Of a DNA stretch of 64,000 nt, positions 1 to 12,400 are shown one piece after another (the first letter of the stretch is position 1; each line of letters begins with the position of its first letter). The position numbers and the translations under genes are program-made. Under the pieces are notes generated by a model that saw only the letters and a list, made by a program, of their open reading frames with translations, had not been told where the DNA came from and searched no databases. Origin of the DNA: Turnera subulata. Its lineage: Eukaryota > Streptophyta > Magnoliopsida > Malpighiales > Passifloraceae. The stretch is from the NCBI GenBank assembly GCA_028386065.3, contig JAKUCV010001068.1, positions 656,138 through 720,137 on the forward strand, in the 5' to 3' direction.

Positions 1-1447
1 GAGAAAGGCAACAGCAACACAGGAGTGAACCCACAACAAGCTGTGAAACCCGAACACCATCACCCCTCATTCAATCCAACAGCGCAACAACAATAGAGCA
101 TCAACTATGGATTAAAACAAGAATGGTTGCCGGAATGGCTTACCGGAGAATATAAATCCCTTATGTCCGGAACAGCCCACAACAACAGTCAAGGAATCGG
201 AGATTGGGTCTTGACTTGAATAATCCAACCCGAGCCAAACACCCACTGCAGGAAATCATCCCCTCATGCCGCCAACACCAACAGCAAAACCCGGAATCAA
301 ACAGTCCAGAAAAGAAACAGTTAAAGTGGTCGGAACCACTTACCGGAAGGAGATGAGTCGCACCGTCCAGGCCTCAAACGGCCCGACTCTGTTGAGCAGT
401 ACAAACCCGAATCCAACCAACACCGCGTCGACAGACCCACGCCGGTGAACTAAAATCCGGCCACCATGAACTCGACCTCCACTGGCCAAACAACAGAAAC
501 ACTCATCCACCGCACTTGCATCCGCCATAGACCACCACCACCACGAGGCCACTCTCCTCGACATCAAACCCAAAACCCAATTAGAAACCAAGCTAGATTC
601 AACACTCCAGGAAGGAGAAGGTCGTCATGGAACTTACCCAGCAAAGTAGACAACAGCAATGGTGGCTCCTCGACGCGTTCGTGCATGAGTCGGGTCGCTC
701 TCGTCCTGCACCGGCCTCCCAAGCCCTTGTCTCCGATTGCAACCACGAGCCGCAGCCCTGACCTTCGGTGACGGTGGCGGCCCCTCGGTTGTTTGTGAAA
801 AGGACAACCCGAAGAGGACAAGGCGGCGACGATTTTGAGTGAGGAAGAAGAGGTGTTCGCCGACGAGAGAGGGAGAAGAGGTAGTGTGGGTGTTCCGGCG
901 AGAGGAAGAGGCAGGGGAGGTGATTTGGTACCCAATCGAAAGGAGATTAAGAGGGATAAGAAGGACTTGGAAAGAAACAAGGGTGAGGTGGTGGGGAACA
1001 ATGCCGTTGACGGAATGATTGGAGGTAGAATGTGGGAGACAAAGCCGTTGGGGGTGACGGCTGGGTGGAGAAGAGAACGGCAGGAAGAGAAAAGAAAAGT
1101 GGAGGAGAAAAGAGAAAAGAAAAAGAAAAAGAAGAAGGAAAGGAAGGGGAGGCAGCCTGGCTTGACCTAGCCGGCCGAACGACCTGTCGTTTGGCCAGGC
1201 TCGGTCAACGTCAGGTTGACCCCTCTATAAGTTTTTTTTTTTAAAGAAAACCAAAACGACGTAGTTTAAACCGAAACTACGAAAAACGTCATGTTTCGTC
1301 CCGAAACGCGTTTTAGGCCCTACCAAACTCAAACGCAACGTTTTACCACTCATAAATAATGAGTTCAACGGAAAATAATTTAATTTTTTGTTTCCAAAAA
1401 CCGAGATCCGAATTTTGTAAATCTAAAACGGAAACCGGGGCGTTACA
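1..1447 (-). mobile_element. LTR fragment nested in the left LTR of element A
   Basis: Read on the minus strand, this block starts at 1447 with TGTAACGCCCCGG, the TGTAAC start shared by the long LTRs of this window. It interrupts the LTR of element A: matching sequence resumes at 1448, equivalent to about 6805 in the sister LTR. Its other end is outside the window. It holds a GA-rich tract (836-1150, CT-rich in the sense direction) and a variant of the AAACGACGTCGTTT palindrome at 1253-1267. I see no supported gene; the short open frames are Pro/Arg/Lys-rich low-complexity frames. Confidence 0.6.
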
Positions 1448-2256
1448 TTCTGTTTGCTGAAGAATATACTGTTCAAGCCGGAAGATACCCGAGACACCGG
1501 AACTCGCCGGATTCCGGCCAGGGCAGGAAAGAGGAGGAAGGGTGGCGGTGCTGTGGTGGTTAGGTGTGGAGGAGGAAAAGATATAGGGAAGGGAAGGGGA
1601 AGGAGATAAGTTAAAGAAAAGAAAGAAAAGAAGATGGTGGAGGGGGCCGGTTGGTAGAGAGATCGGGAGAGAAAAGAAGGAAAGGAGGAGAAAAGAAAGG
1701 AGATAATTATGCCTTGCCAACACACGAAACGACGTCGTTTTGGACGTTTAGTAAGCTGCTCAGTCAACGCTCACAAGCCCTTAGTCAAAACGCAGTCTTT
1801 GTTGTGTTTTATGTTTTGGCTCAGCCAAAACTACGTCGTATCGGTCGAAACAACGCTAAATCTTGTGTTTAACATTTTAACTTAATCCTTGTAAAACATA
1901 GGCATAATTAACAATTACTCTTTTATAAATTCAAAATAAATCTCCAAAGAATAATTTATTAAATGTCATAGAAGTAAAAGATGAAATTTCTCTTTAAATT
2001 ATAATTAGTATATTGTTGTAACAGAAATATGCCGGCATATTAATAATAATAGTATTATTATTAATGTTGATTAGTAAAATAGTGATAATAATGGTAAAGG
2101 TAATAATAATTTTATAAATTGTAAGAATAATAAAAATACTAATGAAAATTGACTCGGATTGATAAAATTCTCGATTAACTGCGATAAAATTTTATTTACC
2201 TATGTAAAAGTTAAAACAACACGGTAAAATTGCAAAAAATTTACCCGGGTCGTTAC
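1448..2256 (-). repeat. 3' LTR of element A, partial
   Basis: It matches 6806-8335 of the sister LTR and ends at the conserved CCCGGGTCGTTACA. Relative to the sister it lacks about 0.65 kb at 1520 (sister about 6897-7545), with the short shared word gggcagga at the junction, and a smaller block near 1702. It contains the 14-bp palindrome AAACGACGTCGTTT at 1727-1740. Confidence 0.8.
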
Positions 2257-2294
2257 AGTCTACCCCCCTTAAAAGAATTTCGTCCCCGAAATTC
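2257..2294 (-). other. Polypurine tract and conserved inverted repeat before the 3' LTR (element A)
   Basis: On the minus strand the 3' LTR is preceded by the purine-rich AAGGGGGGTAGAC and, just before it, by the inverted repeat GAATTTCGGGGACGAAATTC (2275-2294). The same block precedes the 3' LTRs of elements B and C, which fixes the orientation of all three. Confidence 0.75.
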
Positions 2295-2398
2295 AATCGT
2301 CACAGCTTACGTCAGCAATCTTCTCGAGTACTCCACATCCTGTCTACTGCACCCAACATGAAATCTCGTATACACCCTTATGCATCTTCTCGTCCTCT

Positions 2399-2404
2399 TA
2401 TAAA
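2399..2404 (+). promoter_or_regulatory. TATA box of antisense ORF A (element A)
   Basis: TATAAA lies 43 bases upstream of the ORF A ATG, followed by the conserved AACC. Elements B and C have the same box 42 bases upstream of their ORF A ATG. The conserved spacing supports a real antisense promoter, though the implied leader would be very short. Confidence 0.6.
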
Positions 2405-2441
2405 AACCAAACCTCAAAATATGGCAAACTTACTCTCTACC

Positions 2442-2840
2442 ATGGACTCACCAATAAGAACTCGAACTACCTCTGACTCAGAGGAGTTAAGTTATACTGG
2501 TGGTGTTAATCCCTTTACGGACTCCGATGAAGAATAGCCGAAGAAACGCTTCAAGACGAACATCATCGGTCTCAAGGAACATATGGCCGTCTCCAGGAGA
2601 AGGCGAAAGAAACCTGCCGGCAAGGAGGAGCCTTCCGGTCGCAAGGATGCTGATGATAGGAAGGGCAAGGCAACTGCTCCCAACAAAACATCACTGCAGA
2701 AACTGAAGCTTCTAACAGCTTCACTGAAGGAGATCAACACGGCGGTGATGCAGATCGAACAGGCGTGTATGGGACTCTCCTCCCAGATCGAGAAGATACA
2801 AAAATTTGTAAAAGATTTAGAGAAGCAAGTAACTCCATAG
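2442..2840 (+). pseudogene. Antisense ORF A, element A copy (nonsense mutation)
   Basis: A 133-codon frame starting MDSPIRTRTTSDSEE and ending QVTP, homologous to the intact 125-aa ORF A of element B. A TAG at 2535-2537 (codon 32) interrupts it just before the basic PKKRFK stretch. It has an acidic serine-rich N-terminus, a Lys/Arg-rich centre (codons about 33-70) that looks like a nuclear localisation signal, and a C-terminal Leu/Ile heptad-like stretch that could form a coiled coil. I do not recognise the family. It is antisense to the element, with its own TATA box upstream. Confidence 0.6.
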
Positions 2841-3334
2841 AGTACTCCTTCTCTATTGTAATATGTTATCAAAAATAAATAAAGTGGTTGTTTTTATTTA
2901 AACAAAACCTTTTATTAACAATCCAAAAACGTATATAGCGAAAATGAAATGTTTTAAGGCAACATAAAAACCAACAGAAAAGAAATACACCAAACCCTTT
3001 TGTTAATAATCCAAAAACATAAGTAGCGGTAAAATTTCTTTGAAGAAAAGAAATCAACAAAAAGGAAATAGAACCAAACCTGTTATTAGTAACCCAAAAA
3101 CACAGAAGGTAGTAAGAGCAAATATTTCATGTAATGATAAAAACCAGCAAGGAAGAAATAAAATCAATCATAAAGAAGTCAAATAAAACTCGCTTTCCTT
3201 ATCCAGCGCTCTAGACCGGTCACATAGGTCCTCGATTCTGAGCATCGCAACTTGCTGTTGCTATCGGAGATGTCGGTTCTCTACGTGAAAACATCGTTCG
3301 TTATCTCGCGAGACGAGGATGATGTCACAAACAT

Positions 3335-3601
3335 GTGTTGATCCACTGGAAGAATCGGCAACCACTCGTCCATAAACTCTACAAGAGCGAAAACGTATTT
3401 CCGGGATTCGTATCTCTCCGTGATGTCCAAACAGGAGCAACCTTGTCGATCATGCATCGTACTCGAGGTACCGTCCCATCAATCTGGCCACGTTGGCCTC
3501 TGATGGATGTGATAAAAGGTGTAGAAAATATAGAAAAAGCCATAAAAAGAAAAGCCAAGATAGCCAGGGTGAAAGAAGATTGTGAGATGGAAAAGAGCTG
3601 A
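3335..3601 (+). CDS. Antisense ORF B, element A copy (88 codons, no ATG)
   Basis: A frame between ORF A and ORF C whose second half is conserved in elements B and C and stops at the equivalent TGA in all three. It ends in a strongly basic, helix-like segment (IKRKAKIARVKEDCEMEKS). There is no ATG at the conserved start; it opens at GTG, so it may be a downstream exon or a decayed gene rather than a complete gene. It contains a CATCGTACTCGAGGT block preserved in all copies. Function unknown. It has no recognisable promoter of its own. Confidence 0.3.
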   Translation: MLIHWKNRQPLVHKLYKSENVFPGFVSLRDVQTGATLSIMHRTRGTVPSIWPRWPLMDVIKGVENIEKAIKRKAKIARVKEDCEMEKS

Positions 3602-3811
3602 AAAACACTTGCGTTTGTAGCCCAAAACACACAAAGTGATGAAGAAATAAATGAGGCAACGGAAAAATTTTCAAAAAGCAACACCTTAAAGAACGAAAAC
3701 GGTTTGGAGCTTTGTGAAAAAGAAATCTGCTTTACCGATCACCGAAAAATCTTTTAGACTCTTCCAGGGATAGGTGGGGTCTAAACTTTGAAAAACAGTT
3801 AATCATATCTC

Positions 3812-3817
3812 TATAAA
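3812..3817 (+). promoter_or_regulatory. TATA box of antisense ORF C (element A)
   Basis: TATAAA inside TCTATAAAAGGC lies 105 bases upstream of the ORF C ATG. Elements B and C carry TATAAAAGACGG at 120 and 116 bases upstream. This second conserved TATA box suggests that ORF C is transcribed separately from ORF A. Confidence 0.6.
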
Positions 3818-3916
3818 AGGCAAAGTAGTAGAAAGCAAATAATCAAAAAGCATTTTAAAAGAGAGATTTGTAAAACATGTTCAGAGATAAAAACACACAA
3901 AACACGTCGAGACAAA

Positions 3917-4602
3917 ATGCATGCTCCATCATCTGTCTTTTTTGTTGAGGGTGCCTCCTTAGGAAGGAGGAATCGGCTGGCCTACAGCCTGATAAACGAG
4001 CGTCCCTAGGAACTACCAAACGAGCTCGGCAGGATGCCTCGTCTGGTCTTCGTCAACGAACTCTACTCGTCGAGGTTCTTTGTCACTCCTATGGAAGAGA
4101 CGTTCTTCCTAGAGGACCAAAGCACCCTAAGAACTTCCTTCTACGGCTCGGCCAATTCCGTCATGTTTTTTTTATTTCTGAAAGACTTCAGGAATTCAAC
4201 CTAGAGCCCACTTGTCAATTCCTGGACCAAGACACCTACTACCAGCTTTCAATGACTGCCCAGAGCATGCCCCGAGTAACTTGGTTACCACCAACTTGGC
4301 CAAAGGCCCATCTACTGATGTGGAACTATAGAGGAATCGCTAGGCGTTCCCAGGAGTTTTCGCGTACCTTGAGAGATCTGAAGAACCAGTACAAGCCCAA
4401 CATGGTTCTGCTCACGGAGACCCAGTGGCAGCCTGAAGACGATCACAGTGTTATCCCACTTCGTTTTCCTCCGGCAAACCAGTTAGAACTTCCTGGTCAG
4501 AACAACACGGGCGGTATGTGGTTTTCGTGGAACGATAGCATCAGAGTCAACATTACCAATGACTCTAATAGCTTCAGGGTCAACGTTGTACCAAGAAGAT
4601 AA
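3917..4602 (+). pseudogene. Antisense ORF C, element A copy (nonsense and frameshift)
   Basis: This copy aligns over its whole length with the intact 227-aa ORF C of element B. It carries a TAG at codon 31 (4007-4009) and a 2-base expansion in a T run near 4165, which accounts for its length of 686 rather than 684 bases. The C-terminal part is open from 4252 to the stop at 4602 and keeps the endonuclease-like motifs WNYRG and LLTETQ. Compared with the element B copy, I count 26 synonymous against 14 amino-acid-changing codons in the first 83. The biochemical role is unknown. Confidence 0.65.
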
Positions 4603-4823
4603 ATAATAATAATAATGTAATAATAATATTAGTAATAATAATAATATTTATGTTTCTGCATGTTTATGGCATCAATTACCTCTTATGTGAATGTTCTGTG
4701 GCAAGCTGGCATCCCTCTACTGGATCCATCATGTATTAACTAAATGATATAAATGCAAAATGATAAAAATATGGAGCAAGATATGCACAACAAATAAGCA
4801 AAACAGTCACCCAAGGACCTACC
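4603..4823. other. Non-coding spacer between ORF C and the primer-binding site (element A)
   Basis: It holds a (TAA)n-rich stretch at about 4603-4650, then sequence shared with elements B and C (ATGGATCCA-type block near 4718-4735). No gene is seen. Confidence 0.6.
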
Positions 4824-4842
4824 GCCCGCTCCGCTACCAAAA
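4824..4842 (-). other. Primer-binding-like site of element A
   Basis: On the minus strand, TTTTGGTAGCGGAGCGGGC directly follows the LTR end GTTTCA. It resembles the plant initiator-Met tRNA binding site (TGGTATCAGAGC) with two changes. The same site is present in elements B and C and, as TGGTAGCGGAGCC, in the Copia element at 56182. Confidence 0.7.
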
Positions 4843-7800
4843 TGAAACACCCTGACCTCCATTTACCCAACTAATAGTAATTACTGAACAACAGTGCCGT
4901 CACGTGGCACAAACTGTGTGAATACAAACGAAGCCCGACCCAATGATAATATCAATCACCCGACCTCGGATACCTCAACAACAATAGCACAGCGGAAGCG
5001 TTTAAATACTCAAGACACCATATGCAAAACCTGATGCAATCTAATAGATTTGAGTCCTGCCCGAGGATAAACCGCAGCTTGCCTTGTATGTTCTTGTACT
5101 CAGCACAAAACAAACTACGTGACCGAGTCACGCAGGCGAGGGGTGAGTCCGAAGTGCTCAACGGGTAAAATCCATAAGTAAAGACAAATACACAGGCAAT
5201 CAATAATAACCAAGTCACAGATAATCACTTCACTAACGGTAACAGACAGAAGGTACTCTATGTTATCCTAGACACACTAGTCCAATTTTATTAACAGGGC
5301 CCCTATCACAAATTAAATGGTGGCCGTCGCCAGGTAGTCAAGCTAGCTAGCCCGTGGACCCTGCCCTGGCACCTCCACGTAATAATTGGCACAGACAAGG
5401 AGCAGACCCCAAGCACACTCTCCCCCAGCACCATAAAATAAAAGACTACCATCTGGCTGTTCCAACATTTAACTGTGACTTACTAGACGTCTAAGTATTT
5501 CCATTTTATTATCTTCTTTTCCCTAGACTTGTTACTATGTCATTATTAACCGACTATTATCTCATTATCCCGAGCAGGCTCACGGCCTCTCCGCTCGTCT
5601 GGATAATAACTTAACCAAACTGTCATCACATAATAGTACCCCCGGTACTCAACTCACACAATTCTCACAGTCAACAACAACAACAATAATCTTACTATTA
5701 CCAACAATTCCAACATCATCAATAACATCAACAATCAATCACAGACGCAGAAGTAATATCGTACCAGCAAATATCACATATAGTAAACAAACAACAACTT
5801 GATATCACGGGCGGTATATAAATATTTACTTATCCTCACCTGGTATGTCTCTGAAACTGGCACATAATCCATATGGCTTTGTCTGTCCCTATATCATGTC
5901 AATACTTACAATCACCTTATAAAGCACACCGAAGAATGCAATGCATGAGATTAATTTATTATTCGGCTTATCCACAATTAACATCGTTATCGTCGTTCCA
6001 AAACCGTCTCCATTAAACAATGCTTTTACGGCTGTAAAATAATTATAACCCCGTAAAGTACTTGTAGATAGCATTTTATAAAATAATTATTCCCAATAAA
6101 ATAATAATTATGTATACGACAATTATAGTAATTAAAATAGTGCGACGACGAATTTTCATAATAGGCGTATAATTAACATATCCGAAAATAAAATCGTTAA
6201 ATGGAAAACATTTCCTTCTGTGAGAAATTAACATAGTGGATACGTTGCAAATACAATATTCGTAAATACATATGTACGTTTATAACCGATATTTATAAAT
6301 AGAGTAAGGGTAATAATAATACCATAGTTCTTTAAATAATATGGCGGATATTTAACAATTAATAGAATAAAACTCGTACGTAATATAATAAGATTAGTTT
6401 AGCTTATAATGACTTAAGCTATACGTTAACAATATACACCTAGAACATAGTAATATTTATAATGTTAAATAAAAGACCATCATACGACATAGTAAATTAT
6501 CCAAGTATATTATGGTCATAAAATAAATTTTTGCAGGTTTTATATATTAGATTTAATAGATACGTAATTGAATCCAAAATTGACATCTTTTTTAATTAAA
6601 TCACTAACCACTTAATTATATAATACGTTCACATATTTTACTTAGTCGGTTTCGTTATTAGGTCCGTCAAAGCATACGTGTCACAGGAACATGGGCCTCT
6701 ACACGTTCGGCCCGTTTTCGAGTCCGTTGTGCAAACCGAGCCCAAACCCGAGCTCATGGTGTAAACGAGTCCAAGGATTTACCGAAGCAACCCGTCCATC
6801 GAGTTCCGTTTGCTGAAGAATATACTGTTCATGCCGGAAGATACCCGAGACACCGAAACTCGTCGGATTCCGGCCAGGGGTACTGTTCACAGCAGAAAAA
6901 CACCCCAGAAATCCAACACACCGTCCATCAACAACGCATCAATCACCCGTGAGCAGCAACCCGCTGCCCATTCAGCCTCATCGGCAACAACATCACTGAA
7001 GTCCACCACCGTCAACACACCATCAACGTCGTACCACCCCACATCCACCTCGGCAACACCCAAACACAGTCCCACAAACAACGAATTGAACCAAATTAGC
7101 CACGAACCTTAGCTAATCAAAACAAAATAAAACAAAGAGAGGAGAGAGGGAGGCGCGACCATGACTCACCCAACCTTGGTGTCGTCTTGGTGGAGGAGGG
7201 AAGAAGGGGAAGGAAAGAGAAGAAGGAACGATGGTGACGACAGCTTTGAGTTGCAGCGGCGGCGGCGAGTGACGGATCGGAGGCGGGTCGGTAGAAATCA
7301 AGGAGAGGAAGAGGGTGCGGCGGTGGCGGCGGCTTGAGCAGCAGATCGGAGCCGATGCAATCGGGCTCCCATCCTCCAGGCGCGTCTTTGCCAATTGGAG
7401 TGTCCATCCTCTCGATTCGCTGCTCTTGACGGCGACGAGGTATGCTTCTCTCGGTGGTGTTGAGCACGACTGTGGCGGCACTCGCGAGCAGTGGCAAGGG
7501 CAGCGATGGGGGAAGCAAGGGAGGTTGAGGCGGAGACGAAGAAGGGCAGGAATAAGGAGGAAGGGTGGCGGTGCTGTGGTGGTTCGGTGTGGAGGAGGAG
7601 AAGATATAGGGAAGGGAAGGGGAAGGAGATAAGTTAAAGAAAAGAAAGAAAAGAAGATGGTGGAGGGGGCCGGTTGGTAGAGAAATCGGGAGAGAAAAGA
7701 AGGAAAGGAGGAGAAAAGAAAGGAAAAAGAAAAGAGAAAAAAAGGAAAAAGAAGATGCTTAGCAACGGTGTTGTCGGGCAATAATTATGCCTTGCCAACA

Positions 7801-8335
7801 CACGAAACGACGTCGTTTTGGACGTTTAGTAAGCTGCGCAGTCAACGCTCACAAGCCCTTAGTCAAAACGCAGTCTTTGTTGTGTTTTATGTTTTGGCTC
7901 AGCCAAAACTACGTCGTATCGGTCGAAACAACGCTAAATCTTGTGTTTAACATTTTAACTTAATCCTTGTAAAACATAGACATAATTAACAATTACTCTT
8001 TTATAAATTCAAAATAAATCTCCAAAGATTAATTTATTAAATTTCATAGAAGTAAAAAATGAAATTTCTCTTTAAATTATAATTAGTATATTGTCGTAAC
8101 AAAAAAATTCCGGCATATTAATAATAATAGTATTATTATTAATGTTGATTAGTAAAATAATGATAATAATGGTAAAAGTAATAATAATTTCATAAATTAT
8201 AAGAATAATAAAAATACTAATGAAAATTGACTCGGACTGATAAAATTCTCGATTAACCGCGATAAAATTTTATTTACCTATGTAAAAGTTAAAACAACAC
8301 GGTAAAATTGCAAAAAATTTACCCGGGTCGTTACA
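4843..8335 (-). repeat. 5' LTR of element A (3.5 kb)
   Basis: The sense strand runs from TGTAACGACCCGGG (8335) to GTTTCA (4843). About 517 bases in, it carries the AAACGACGTCGTTT palindrome (7805-7818), followed by a CT-rich GC-rich region, a donor-like GGTGAGT (sense strand, about 7165), a small exon-like block ending in AG|GTGAGGAT (about 5837) and a hairpin CTGCGTGAC-TCG-GTCACGTAG (5115-5135). This architecture recurs in all the long LTRs here. The middle (5700-6700) is AT-rich and featureless. Confidence 0.8.
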
Positions 8336-9350
8336 TTAATATTCTAGCCAATTAAACACATAAGGTTATTTAATTTTGGTCAACTTACCCCATCAGATAA
8401 AAATTGGACTGTTGAGACACCACACATCATGTGCCTTTTTATTTCTTTCCTACTATGCTCTATTTCGTTTCATTCGGTACGATACATAGTGTCATATCAT
8501 TTGTGCAAGCTATTTTGTTATTCAATCAACTATTCAATTTTGATATAATAAGGTAAATTAACCAAAAATAACAAATTTAAATGTTTAATTCACCAAAAAC
8601 AAATACGGTGGGGTTTGGAGGATATGTTAATGTTTAAGCTTTTTAAACCTTAATTTCACTTTGGATGGAGGATATGAAAATTTGGAGATTCCAAACTCCA
8701 TACCAAATTTTACGCGATGCATGCCAAAATCCTAAATGCTAACCTTTTTTCCGGAAACATATTGGTAATTATATTACTAAAACATATTGGTAATTATATT
8801 ACTAAAACATACATAACAAACAAATACACATACTATTTATCCAAGGTGTGCCTAATATGATTGTTTCATAGTTATCTCTGAACTCAAAACTCACTAAAAA
8901 CAAGTTATTTTGTTTATCTATTATAACTTGGAACGAATAATTATATTTTAATCCCTTGAAGTTTAGTTCCAAAATCACTCACTATTAAACTCTTATTTTT
9001 GACAATTCACTACCTCAACTTTAGTTTAAACACAAACCACCACCTGAACTTTAGTCATGGTTTTAACTAAAACAGAATGTTATTTGTCAAGCATTTGTCT
9101 AAGTATAGACATATAGAATAATTTTAACTAAAGCTTTGCATGTTCTCAAAACTTGCTCATCTTTATTTTTTGAAAATTGCATACCTTAGTTTTATACACA
9201 AAATTTCATCGTTTCATGGATTTGACTTAAGTTCGCATTGAAGACATTTCCTAATGCCCAAATGTGTTTTCTTAAACGTATCTGTCCTAAGACACTACCT
9301 GAGAAGAACAATTGCTTACACTTTCTATGGTGTTTTGAGAAACTAAGGCC
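8336..9350. other. AT-rich intergenic sequence
   Basis: No gene or recognisable element. A 25-base unit (aacatattggtaattatatt...) is duplicated in tandem at about 8757-8808. Confidence 0.6.
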
Positions 9351-9485
9351 ATCTTCATAGCACGGAGCAAAGAAGTTCGTTTAAGTGAGGATCGGGCCAA
9401 TTCTAGAAGAAGACCTGGGTTAGTCTTAGGGATCCCCATTTAGAAGAACTACGAGAGCTTTGAACCCAATGATAGGGGGTACGTA
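9351..9485 (+). mobile_element. Tat/Ogre-like LTR remnant, left part
   Basis: The block with GATCGGGCCAAT, GGGATCCCCATTTAG and GAACTACGAGAG resembles the LTR text of plant Tat-lineage (Ogre-type) elements. It continues across element B: the acgta before 9486 is duplicated at 19407, and the sequence resumes there. The assignment comes from recalled family style and was not confirmed by a search. Confidence 0.4.
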
Positions 9486-12400
9486 TGTATCAACCCGGGT
9501 AAAATTTTTTATTTTTACCGGGACTGTAAAAGTCTTTTTACCGTGATTTACTGTTGAATTAATCTTGGGTAATTAATTCAAGGTAAATCGAGCGTCGTTT
9601 TTCGAAACCGAGAGTTTTCCCGCGCTCGTTATTTTTCCATGGATTTTTCGCGCCTAAGTTGGTATTTTTCGGGTCCCGGGATTCTCGGAAAAATCACACC
9701 GGAAAATAACAAAGGGGGTATTTCAGTTATTTTCTGGTCCGGTCGGGACACGACTGCGTGATTGAGTCACGCAGCCGCCCCTTCCCTGTTATACCTGTGA
9801 GCCGCTTGAGTGCCCCGTGACCCTGCCTGTCCCTTTCTTTTTTTTTTCCTGCCTCTTCTGCTTCCTTACACACGATCACCTTCACTTTCATCTCCTGTAA
9901 CCCAACTCTGTCCATTTTCTTCCTCTGAAAAATAGCAGTGTAACCGAAGCCTGAAAGAAAAGAAAAAGAAAGGAAAAAAAAATAAACACCCACACACTCA
10001 TCAGCCAAAACTGTGTCGTTTTGGCAAGAAACCATCCAGACCCCACCTTCTTCTTCCTTTCTCCTCCACTGCCACCAACCCGACGACCCGCCACCAGCAC
10101 CACCACTGCAACGCCGCCACCATCTACGCCACCTCCCAACCACCATCGCCAGCCGACGACCCGACCTCTTGTACGCCGCCCTCTCCTCTCTCCTTCCTCC
10201 CTCGCACCGGCCGCGATCCATCATCACCTACACCGACACCATGACCACCACACACCACTTGCGTCGTAGCCACCTCATCGTGCCATCCCCTTCCTCTCCC
10301 TTCATCCTACCTCGCCGTAACTCGACACCACCTGCCTCCTCCTTGCTCGTCACTGCAAGACGACACCACCGTCGCCGCGCCGCTCCTAGCTTACGGACCA
10401 AGACGTGAGCTCGCCTTCTGCCGAGGACTGCACCTCGACGCCGCCACGTTGCCACCCTGCCCTTGCACCGCCAGACCAGCCGTCCGTGCTCGTGCTTCTC
10501 GTTGCCGGTGTGCCGTCCGCGTCGCCTGCAAGGTATGCCAGGTTGAAGAAGGTCCTTTGGGCTGGGTCGAACCCATGGGATTGTCAACAGGCCCGAATGC
10601 TTGGCCCAAGTCTGGGATATGGGTCTCCATTTCCTGGGCTTGAGCTTTGGCTTGGACCTGATTGGAAGGGGCCTGGGCTAGTTATTTGGGCTTGCTGCTA
10701 TGTAAGGCCTAGGCTGGTACTGTATGGCCCAATCCGGTATTAATAAAAAAAATAATAGATATACCTATATAATTATAAAACATATTTCCTGGGAAAAATA
10801 TATGTATAGTTTTATAAATTATATAATTTTTGGAAATAGGCAGAATAATTAATTTGACCTGAGATAATTATTCATTGGTTATATCTAGAAAATAATTACT
10901 TAGACGTGTTATTTTGGGAAACTAAGGTAATTATGTTATGGTTGTTTTAATAATAATATGGTAAGTATGAGTTACAGTATTTTGGAAAACAATATATATA
11001 AATATATGAAGTATATGAATATATTTTACTGGAAAAAAATAAAATGATGTCACTAACATTATTTTGAGAAAATGTAATTATAAAATGAATTTCCTTTGAA
11101 AAATTATTATAGGGTTAAATAATTTTAGAAAAGGGGTATACATACTATGAAATGTTTTGGAAATAAATATGGTATCGTATATTCTGAGAAATATTTCACT
11201 AAGTATATATGATAATATCTTTTTGGAAAAAAAATAATAATATAAAAAAATAATAATAATATTTGGTAATTATAATTCGGCAAGTAAAATAATCTTATGG
11301 AGATGATAACGTATAACCGAGGGGGGGTTTAATTTACAATTTGTGGCATCATAGTATACCGATTATGTGCATTTATGTGAGCATATTGTCTTGTTGTATA
11401 GGTTTGATATCGAGCAGTTTCCTGTGGAACCGGCTTTGGACCGATTGATGTTTTCGGAATTGAGTAATCGGCTAAGGTGAGGATGGATAACCCTTGATAT
11501 ATGCCTGTAATACCATGTGTACTTTGTTGTTTGAATGAACTGCTGAGAGGGTCATTGTTGGTTATTTAACTGTTATGGTTATTGATGCTGTCGTTGATGG
11601 ACTGTGTTATTGGTCGAGTGAATATTGTGACGAACCGTTAATTGTGAATAATTGGTGTTATATGTGTTGTTGTTGGATATTTGATAATATGGAATTGCTT
11701 TGGTTATTTGGCTGCTATGCTCATTGTTGTTGTTTCTATGATGTTGATTTGCTTGATTGAACCGCTGTGTTGACTGTTATTGGTTTATTGGATATTGTGT
11801 TGTGATTGACGTTGATCTGACAATTGTGAATGATTGGTGTTAAGATATGTTGACGGTTTAGTCTGTGGGATAACCTTTGGTAATAGTAAGTTGAACAACT
11901 TGTGAAATTGAATATTGGAATTGTGATGATATATATTATTGTTGAATATTCGATGATACAGATTTGTTGATGTAGTTTCTGTGTTTGATTCTTGATATTG
12001 CTCTGCTTGATTGAACTGCTAAGTTGACTGTTAATGGTTTCTTAGATACTGTGTTGCGATTGATGTTGGGTTGTGAATGATTGATGCTATGAAACTATGG
12101 ATGGATTGGTCTATCGTATAATTTGAGTTAATAGGAAGTTGGATAATTGTTTGACTGATTTGGATACTGTGACTGATGTCGATAGACTGTGTTGTGACTA
12201 GTTTGTCAAAATAAACTATGACATGGATAATTGGGAAAAAGAAAATGGAAATTGGAAGTTGATTTGAGATTTGGTTTTTTTTTTTTTTGGATGATGATGA
12301 CATAATTATCACGTGGTAAGTAGAGGTATGACCGGATGGTTTGTGACTGTTTTGTGGTGGCCATGATTTGGGTTACTTGTGATGGGCATGTTGATGCCGG

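Larger units (their letters stand above)
1448..8335 (-). mobile_element. Element A: LARD-like LTR retrotransposon with antisense genes (partial)
   Basis: A minus-strand LTR element made of a 3' LTR (1448-2256, broken by the nested fragment), an internal region (2257-4842) and a 5' LTR (4843-8335). Both LTRs start TGTAACGACCCGGG in the sense direction. A primer-binding-like site follows the 5' LTR and a purine tract precedes the 3' LTR. No gag, protease, integrase or reverse transcriptase is visible. The internal region carries three plus-strand frames, antisense to the element, homologous to those of elements B and C. All are decayed here. The outer left end is outside the window, so no target duplication can be checked. 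Family known: large non-autonomous retrotransposon derivatives; the Ty3 relationship is inferred from the termini. Confidence 0.8.

Noticed and set aside
10013..10408. Long Pro/Ser/Arg-rich open frames in the LTRs (also 16138-16533, 36484-37373, 44890-45594)
   Set aside because: They lie in GC- and CT-rich exon-like LTR sequence, are open in several frames at once and change frame between LTRs; no domain is visible.
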